A stretch of DNA of 10,984 bases from Actinomycetota bacterium (GTDB taxonomy: Bacteria > Actinomycetota > Acidimicrobiia > Acidimicrobiales > Ilumatobacteraceae), in NCBI GenBank assembly GCA_010024485.1, contig RGGX01000028.1, positions 1 to 10,984 on the forward strand, written 5' to 3'. Under the pieces are notes generated by a model. It saw only the letters and a list, made by a program, of their open reading frames with translations. It made no database searches and was not told the origin of the DNA. Of this stretch, positions 6,586 through 10,984 are shown in pieces; within the stretch, counting starts at the first letter, position 1, and every line of letters begins with the position of its first letter. A program made the position numbers and the translations under genes.

Positions 6586-7317
6586 GTGGGGCGGGAGACC
6601 ATGGGGCGGGCCGACATCGAACCCGGTGTCCACGACATCGTCCTGTTCGACCTCGACGGGGTGCTCACGCCGACCGCGGAGATCCATCGGGTCGCCTGGG
6701 GAGCGCTCTTCGCCGAACATGACTTCACCGACGACGACTATCTCCGGCACATCGACGGCCGAGGTCGGTACGACGGCGTCAGGAGCTTCCTCGCCTCGCG
6801 GGGGTTGACGCTCGACGAGGGCGACCCATCAGACCCTCCCGGTGATTCGAGCGTGTGCGCCCTCGGCAACCGCAAGGACGCGCTGTTCCGCCAGATGCTG
6901 GAGCGAGACGGGGTCGCTCCCTACGCCGACGCCATCGGGCTCATCGACCGGCTGGAGCAGGCCGGTGTGCCGGCCGCCGTGGTGTCGTCGTCCCGGAATG
7001 CCCGTCCGGTGCTGCGGGCCGCGGGTTTGGCCCCGCGATTCGAGGTCGTCGTCGATGGTGTCGTGATCGCCGACGAGGGCATCGCCGGCAAACCGGACCC
7101 CGCCCCCTTTCTCCTGGCCGCCAATCTCGCCGGGGTGACGGCGGATCGCGCGCTGGTGATCGAGGACGCCGAGTCCGGGGTGTCAGCCGGTGCCGCGGGT
7201 GGTTTCGCGCTCGTCATCGGAGTCGATCGAGTGGACGCCCGCAAGGCGCTGCTCGCCGCCGGCGCCGACGTCGTCGTCGATGATCTCCATGAGGTGTCCG
7301 TTGGGAGTGGATCGTGA
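6586..7317 (+). CDS. pgmB: Beta-phosphoglucomutase family HAD phosphatase/mutase
   Basis: 243 residues from GTG 6586 (ATG 6601 is the fallback). HAD motif I is FDLDGVLTPT, with nucleophile Asp22 and acid/base Asp24; motif II is VSSSRN (Ser134-136); motif III is GKPDP (Lys169); motif IV is IEDAESGVSAG (Glu193/Asp194 for Mg). The TAEIHRVAW segment just after motif I matches the cap-domain entrance of beta-phosphoglucomutases. The cap (GRGRYDGVRSFLASRGL and LGNRKDALF) resembles members paired with GH65 enzymes. Known family members interconvert beta-glucose-1-phosphate and glucose-6-phosphate. The stop overlaps the GH65 start as GTGA (7314-7317), implying translational coupling. Mutase function is inferred strongly from this partner; a simple sugar phosphatase is the alternative. 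Confidence 0.9.
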   Translation: MGRETMGRADIEPGVHDIVLFDLDGVLTPTAEIHRVAWGALFAEHDFTDDDYLRHIDGRGRYDGVRSFLASRGLTLDEGDPSDPPGDSSVCALGNRKDALFRQMLERDGVAPYADAIGLIDRLEQAGVPAAVVSSSRNARPVLRAAGLAPRFEVVVDGVVIADEGIAGKPDPAPFLLAANLAGVTADRALVIEDAESGVSAGAAGGFALVIGVDRVDARKALLAAGADVVVDDLHEVSVGSGS

Positions 7318-9800
7318 CCGGACCGGTCCGACGCCCGACCGAACTCGACCGACACCGTTTCCCGGTCGACGAGTGGCGCCTCGTCGAGACCGAGTACGAC
7401 CCGGGCGATCTCGGCCACACCGAGACGATCTTCGCCGCGGCCAACGGCTACCTCGGCCTTCGCTCGAACCCGCCGGAGGGACGTGACGCGCACTCCCATG
7501 GGACGTTTATCAACGGATTCCACGAGACCTGGCCGATCATGCATGCCGAGTCCGCACACGCCTTCGCTCGCACCGGTCAGACCATCGTCAACGTGCCCGA
7601 TGCCAAGTTGATGAAGCTCTACGTCGACGACGAGCCGCTCCGTCTCGGTTCGGCGGACCTCGAGTCCTACGAGCGGTCGGTCGACTTCCGCTCCGGCATC
7701 GTCCGGCGCGATCTCGTCTGGCGGACACCGGCCGGCAAGCGGGTGCAGGTCTCCTCCTCGACGATGGCCAGCCTCACCCACCGGCACCTCGCGGTGCTCA
7801 CCCTCGACGTGACCATGCTCGCCGGCAGCGCGCCCGTCGTCGTCTCGTCCCAACTCCTCAACCGCCAGGACGGCGAAGACGAGTACCACATCGAGTCGGC
7901 TGCCCTCGGGGAGGGAACCGATCCCCGGCAGTCTCGACGCTTCGGCCGGCGGGTCCTCGTGCCGAACGTCCAACGGAGCCTCGATGACGATGGGAACACG
8001 GGTGGCGGAGTAGTGCTCGGCCACCGATGCGCCGAGAGCCGCATGACGATCGCCAGCGCCTACCGGCACGAGGTCGACAGCGACGGGACGCCACTGCAGG
8101 CGACGGTCGAGGTGCGTCCCGATCACGCCAAGACGGTCCTCGCGACCTCCCTCGACGAGGGAGGTCGCCTCAGGGTCACCAAGTACGTCGCCTACCACAC
8201 CTCGACCGGGGTGCCCTGCGAGGAACTCGCCGACCGCTGCGCCCGAACCCTCGAACGCGCTGTCGGCACCGGCCGCGACCGACTGGAGGCCGAACAACGC
8301 ACCTGGCTCGACGAGTTCTGGACACGGAGCGATCTCGTCGTCGGTGACGATCCCGCCGCGCAGCAGTCGCTCCGGTGGAACCTGTTCCAACTGGCTCAGG
8401 CGAGCGCGGCGACCCAGGACGCGGGAATCGCCGCGAAGGGTGTCACCGCCGCCGGCTACGAGGGCCACTACTTCTGGGACACCGAGGTCTACGTGGTCCC
8501 CTTCCTCGCCCAGACCGATCCTGAGGCGGCGAGGCGACTCCTGCTGTTCCGGCACCGCCTCCTCGACGCCGCCCGCCGACGGGCCACCGAGTTGAGTCAA
8601 CGGGGGGCGCTCTACCCCTGGCGGACGATCAACGGCGAGGAGGGATCCGCCTACTACGCCGCAGGCACCGCCCAGTACCACATCAACGCGGCAGTGGCAT
8701 ACGCCCTCGAGCGCTATGTCGAGACCTCCGGCGACACCGAGTTCCTGAGGAATGAGGGCGCCGAGATCCTCGTGGAGACCGCGCGACTGTGGGAGGACCT
8801 CGGCTTCTACGCCCCCGAGGACCGCTCCACCGACAGAGGTCGGTTCCACATCCACCGCGTGACTGGTCCCGATGAGTACACGACGGTGGTCAACGACAAC
8901 CTGTACACGAACGTCATGGCGCGGTTCAACCTCCGATTCGCGGCCCGCACGGTCCGCGAGATCCGGGCCGAGGACGCCATGGCCTACGAGCGACTGGCGC
9001 GGGCGACCGGTCTGGCCGATGGCGAGGTGGACGCGTGGGATCGGGCGGCGGACGAGATGTACCTGCCCTTCGACGCCCACCTCGGCATCCACCCGCAGGA
9101 CGAGGCCTTCCTCGACCTCGAGCCGTGGGACTTCGCCGGGACCCCAGCGGAGCAGTACCCACTCTTGCTCAACTTCCACCCGCTGGTCATCTACCGGCAC
9201 CAGGTGCTGAAACAGGCCGACGTGGTTCTCGCGATGTACCTGCGCGGGGAGCACTTCGACCTCGACACGAAGCGGCGCAACTTCGACTACTACGACCCCA
9301 TCACCACCGGTGACTCCTCGCTGTCGGCCTGCGTGCAGTCGATCATGGCGGCCACCGTGGGCCGCGACGACCTCGCTCACCGGTATCTGGCGGAGTCACT
9401 CACCCTCGACCTCGTCGACTCCCATGGCAACACGAGCGACGGGGTGCACGTCGCGAACGCCGGCGGTGTCTGGGCCGCCGTGGTCCACGGTCTGGCCGGG
9501 GTGAGGACACGGCACCGGTTCCGACAAGGGCGCGGCCGAGCGCGTCGTCGACGAGATCCGCGCCCTCGGCGGCGAAGCGGTCGCCGACACCAACTCGGTC
9601 TCCACACCCGAGGGTGGCGAGGCGATCGTCGCCACCGCTGTCGAGGCCTTCGGGACGGTCGACATCGTCATCAACAACGCCGGCATCCTCCGCGACAAGG
9701 CGTTCCACAACATGGATCCGGCCATGTACGACGCCGTCCTCGAGGTGCACCTGCGCGGGGCGCTCAACCTCACCCAACCGGCCTTCAAGATCATGCGTGA
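7314..9800 (+). CDS. GH65 family disaccharide phosphorylase, 3' end replaced by out-of-frame sequence
   Basis: Starts at GTG 7314 within the stop of the HAD gene. The N-terminal domain (ETIFAAANGYLGLRSNPPEG and FINGFHETWP), GYEGHYFWDTEVYVVPF before the (alpha/alpha)6 barrel, VTGPDEYTTVVNDNLYTN with the general acid at Glu521, VLKQADVVLAMYL and the phosphate-site-like TTGDSSLS identify GH65. Family members phosphorolyse alpha-glucosyl disaccharides (trehalose, maltose, kojibiose, nigerose) to beta-glucose-1-phosphate; which one is not decidable here. Similarity is continuous to about residue 730 (AAVVHGLAGVR, near 9506). From there the 828-residue frame reads a tail very rich in Arg, Pro and His, which is the wrong frame of a dehydrogenase gene. 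The C-terminal beta-sandwich end (my estimate 50-70 residues) is therefore missing. All catalytic regions are present, but folding could be compromised. Confidence 0.9.
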   Translation: MTGPVRRPTELDRHRFPVDEWRLVETEYDPGDLGHTETIFAAANGYLGLRSNPPEGRDAHSHGTFINGFHETWPIMHAESAHAFARTGQTIVNVPDAKLMKLYVDDEPLRLGSADLESYERSVDFRSGIVRRDLVWRTPAGKRVQVSSSTMASLTHRHLAVLTLDVTMLAGSAPVVVSSQLLNRQDGEDEYHIESAALGEGTDPRQSRRFGRRVLVPNVQRSLDDDGNTGGGVVLGHRCAESRMTIASAYRHEVDSDGTPLQATVEVRPDHAKTVLATSLDEGGRLRVTKYVAYHTSTGVPCEELADRCARTLERAVGTGRDRLEAEQRTWLDEFWTRSDLVVGDDPAAQQSLRWNLFQLAQASAATQDAGIAAKGVTAAGYEGHYFWDTEVYVVPFLAQTDPEAARRLLLFRHRLLDAARRRATELSQRGALYPWRTINGEEGSAYYAAGTAQYHINAAVAYALERYVETSGDTEFLRNEGAEILVETARLWEDLGFYAPEDRSTDRGRFHIHRVTGPDEYTTVVNDNLYTNVMARFNLRFAARTVREIRAEDAMAYERLARATGLADGEVDAWDRAADEMYLPFDAHLGIHPQDEAFLDLEPWDFAGTPAEQYPLLLNFHPLVIYRHQVLKQADVVLAMYLRGEHFDLDTKRRNFDYYDPITTGDSSLSACVQSIMAATVGRDDLAHRYLAESLTLDLVDSHGNTSDGVHVANAGGVWAAVVHGLAGVRTRHRFRQGRGRARRRRDPRPRRRSGRRHQLGLHTRGWRGDRRHRCRGLRDGRHRHQQRRHPPRQGVPQHGSGHVRRRPRGAPARGAQPHPTGLQDHA
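9498..9513 (+). other. Junction between truncated GH65 gene and truncated SDR gene
   Basis: GH65-type sequence is recognisable in its frame up to GVR (codons 9498, 9501, 9504). SDR-type sequence is recognisable in a different frame from HGTGSDKGAAERVV (codon 9508 or 9511 onward). In the SDR frame an in-frame TGA sits at 9502-9504, directly before the start of similarity. The breakpoint therefore lies within a few bases of 9504-9508. Nothing resembling an insertion sequence, target duplication or att site is visible at the joint. Confidence 0.8.
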
Positions 9801-10269
9801 CAAGGGCTACGGGCGCATCGTGTCGACCTCGTCCGGGGCCGGTGTCTTCGGCAACTTCGGGCAGGCCAACTACGGCGCCGCCAAGATGGGCCTCGTCGGG
9901 CTCACCCGGGTCCTCGCGGTCGAGGGAGCGCGCAACAACATCCGCGCGAACGCCATCGCACCGATCGCCCTCACCCGGATGACCGAGGACCTGCTCGGAG
10001 ACCTCGGCCAGAAGCTGCAGCCCGAGTTCGTTGCCCCGCTCGTCACCTACCTCGCGCACGAGAGCTGCGAGGCGTCGGGACGCCTCTTCTCGGTCGGCGG
10101 CGGTCGCGTCGCCGAGGTCTTCATCGGCGAGTGCGATGGCTTCACCTCGGCCACGCTGAGCCCCGAGGAGATCCGCGACAACTGGGGCCAGATCACCGAC
10201 CGCGAGGGATACACCGTGCCCGCCCACATGGGTGACGAGACCGCGCTCTTCGTGCGCGCGCTCTCCTGA
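9508..10269 (+). CDS. 5'-truncated short-chain dehydrogenase/reductase (HSD17B4-like)
   Basis: Recognisable SDR sequence begins at HGTGSDKGAAERVVDEI (9508) with no start codon, and a TGA precedes it in frame. It contains NNAGILRDK (NNAG at 9673-9684), the catalytic Ser (TCC 9832) in STSSGAG, Tyr (9871) and Lys (9883) in YGAAK, and RANAIAP. A C-terminal extension (GDLGQKL, PEFVAPLVTYLAHESCEASG, ITDREGYTVPAHM) resembles the dehydrogenase part of peroxisomal multifunctional enzyme type 2, which oxidises 3-hydroxyacyl-CoA or related substrates with NAD. The TGxxxGxG dinucleotide-binding segment, my estimate 40 or so residues, is absent, so cofactor binding should be lost. The first internal ATG is 9712, which would give a 185-residue fragment already missing NNAG. 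As read here it is probably a non-functional remnant or an assembly product. Confidence 0.85.
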   Translation, partial: HGTGSDKGAAERVVDEIRALGGEAVADTNSVSTPEGGEAIVATAVEAFGTVDIVINNAGILRDKAFHNMDPAMYDAVLEVHLRGALNLTQPAFKIMRDKGYGRIVSTSSGAGVFGNFGQANYGAAKMGLVGLTRVLAVEGARNNIRANAIAPIALTRMTEDLLGDLGQKLQPEFVAPLVTYLAHESCEASGRLFSVGGGRVAEVFIGECDGFTSATLSPEEIRDNWGQITDREGYTVPAHMGDETALFVRALS

Positions 10270-10285
10270 CCGTCGGTCGACTCCC

Positions 10286-10984
10286 GTGAGCGTCCTCGCC
10301 GCGCGCACCTCGATCATCGAGGGCTCCGACGGTGTGACGCTGGCCGTGTACGACTTCGGCGGCGCAGGCGACACGCTCGTGGTCTCGCACGCCACGGGTT
10401 TCCACGGGCGCTGCTACCTCGACATGATCGGGTCGTTCCTGGAGCGCTTCCGTGTGGTCACCTTCGACTATCGCGGTCACGGATCCTCCTCGGAGCCGAA
10501 TACCCGGCTTCGGGACTGGAGCGGTTTCGCCGACGACCTGCGGCGCGTCTGCCGCCATGTCAGCCCCGACACCCCAGTCCGGGTGTTCGGTCACTCGATG
10601 GGTGGCGCTGCCACGGTCATGCTCGCCGAGATCGATCCCGGTGCGGTGGCGAACGCGGTGCTGTTCGAACCGATCACCCCTCCACCGTTGTCCGGCCTCG
10701 ACCCCGAATCGCTCCCGATCGTGATGGGAGCCCGGCGTCGACGGGCGGTGTTCCCTGATGTGGCATCGGCCATCGACAACTACGGATCAAAGCCCCCGCT
10801 GTCGGTCATGACGCCGTCGACGTTGCGCGCCTACGTCGAGTTCGGTACCCGACCCACCGATGAGGGCGTCGAGCTTCGTTGCCGACCTGATTTCGAGGGA
10901 GATGTGTTCGTCGGCGCTCATGCCCTCGACGTGTGGTCACGGCTCGAGGGCATTCCGCTGCCCTGCCTCGTGCTCGCCGGCGCC
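10286..10984 (+). CDS. Alpha/beta hydrolase, 3' end outside the window
   Basis: Starts at GTG 10286, 16 nt after the SDR stop, and is open to the last base (233 codons seen). The oxyanion region is SHATGFHGRCY (HATGFHG type), followed by FDYRGHGSSSEP and the nucleophile elbow GHSMGG with Ser104. The catalytic Asp and His normally lie further downstream; the segment LPCLVLAGA at the window end is the strand that usually precedes the Asp. This is the esterase/lipase/epoxide-hydrolase-type fold with unknown substrate. Short spacing suggests cotranscription with the SDR gene. No Shine-Dalgarno or TANNNT box is seen at the start. Confidence 0.9.
   Translation, partial: MSVLAARTSIIEGSDGVTLAVYDFGGAGDTLVVSHATGFHGRCYLDMIGSFLERFRVVTFDYRGHGSSSEPNTRLRDWSGFADDLRRVCRHVSPDTPVRVFGHSMGGAATVMLAEIDPGAVANAVLFEPITPPPLSGLDPESLPIVMGARRRRAVFPDVASAIDNYGSKPPLSVMTPSTLRAYVEFGTRPTDEGVELRCRPDFEGDVFVGAHALDVWSRLEGIPLPCLVLAGA

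Noticed and set aside
6921..9380. An 819-codon open frame on the minus strand opposite GH65
   Set aside because: Its protein is Gly/Val/Arg/Asp-rich with no recognisable domain, and it lies antisense to a clear GH65 gene and the end of the HAD gene. Long antisense frames are common in GC-rich coding DNA with strong third-position GC bias.
7314..9800. A genuine GH65-SDR fusion enzyme
   Set aside because: The two coding regions are in different frames across the junction, and a TGA precedes the SDR part in its own frame, so one polypeptide with both domains cannot be made without frameshifting. No slippery sequence is seen there.

Overview
The window is GC-rich (by eye well above 60%) with short intergenic gaps and frequent GTG starts. 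The protein families present (TypA, LarE, FadD-type CoA ligase, HsaA-like flavoprotein, HSD17B4-like reductase, and a pgmB plus GH65 pair) suggest a high-GC actinobacterium, perhaps an Acidimicrobiia-type lineage. That placement is inference; there is no rRNA or other taxonomic marker here.

Layout. (1) Positions 1-404: a minus-strand larE-like gene, of which only about the first 100 codons are intact. It runs into a perfect 75-bp inverted repeat (1-75 against 330-404) that folds the sequence back on the gene's own start region. (2) 457-1125: a plus-strand transglutaminase-like protein, convergent with typA. (3) A minus-strand block: flavin-dependent acyl-CoA-dehydrogenase-like protein (3760-4881), nitroreductase (3017-3706), then typA (1139-2977). 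(4) From a 61-bp divergent promoter region, an acyl-CoA synthetase (4943-6562), then a beta-phosphoglucomutase-like HAD gene (6586-7317) overlapping a GH65 glycoside phosphorylase by 4 nt (from 7314). (5) Near 9504-9510 the GH65 gene breaks off and the body of a short-chain dehydrogenase begins in another frame without its own N-terminus (to 10269). It is followed by an alpha/beta hydrolase that runs off the window (10286-10984).

The clearest functional unit is the HAD-GH65 pair. In known systems the GH65 enzyme phosphorolyses an alpha-glucosyl disaccharide to beta-glucose-1-phosphate, and beta-phosphoglucomutase converts that to glucose-6-phosphate. The CoA ligase, the flavoprotein, the nitroreductase and the SDR fit acyl-CoA, steroid or aromatic catabolism, but substrates cannot be read from sequence.

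Regulation. Four starts (457, 4881 on minus, 4943, 6586) each lie 6 or 7 nt downstream of a TANNNT hexamer. This is the arrangement expected for leaderless transcripts in actinobacteria, and it helped choose these starts.

I see no new defence, mobile or RNA system. The two most unusual structures, the fold-back repeat at the left edge and the GH65/SDR out-of-frame junction, look more like assembly or rearrangement scars than a new mechanism. They should be tested first. No gene-free stretch exceeds 300 bases; the longest gap is 371-456.
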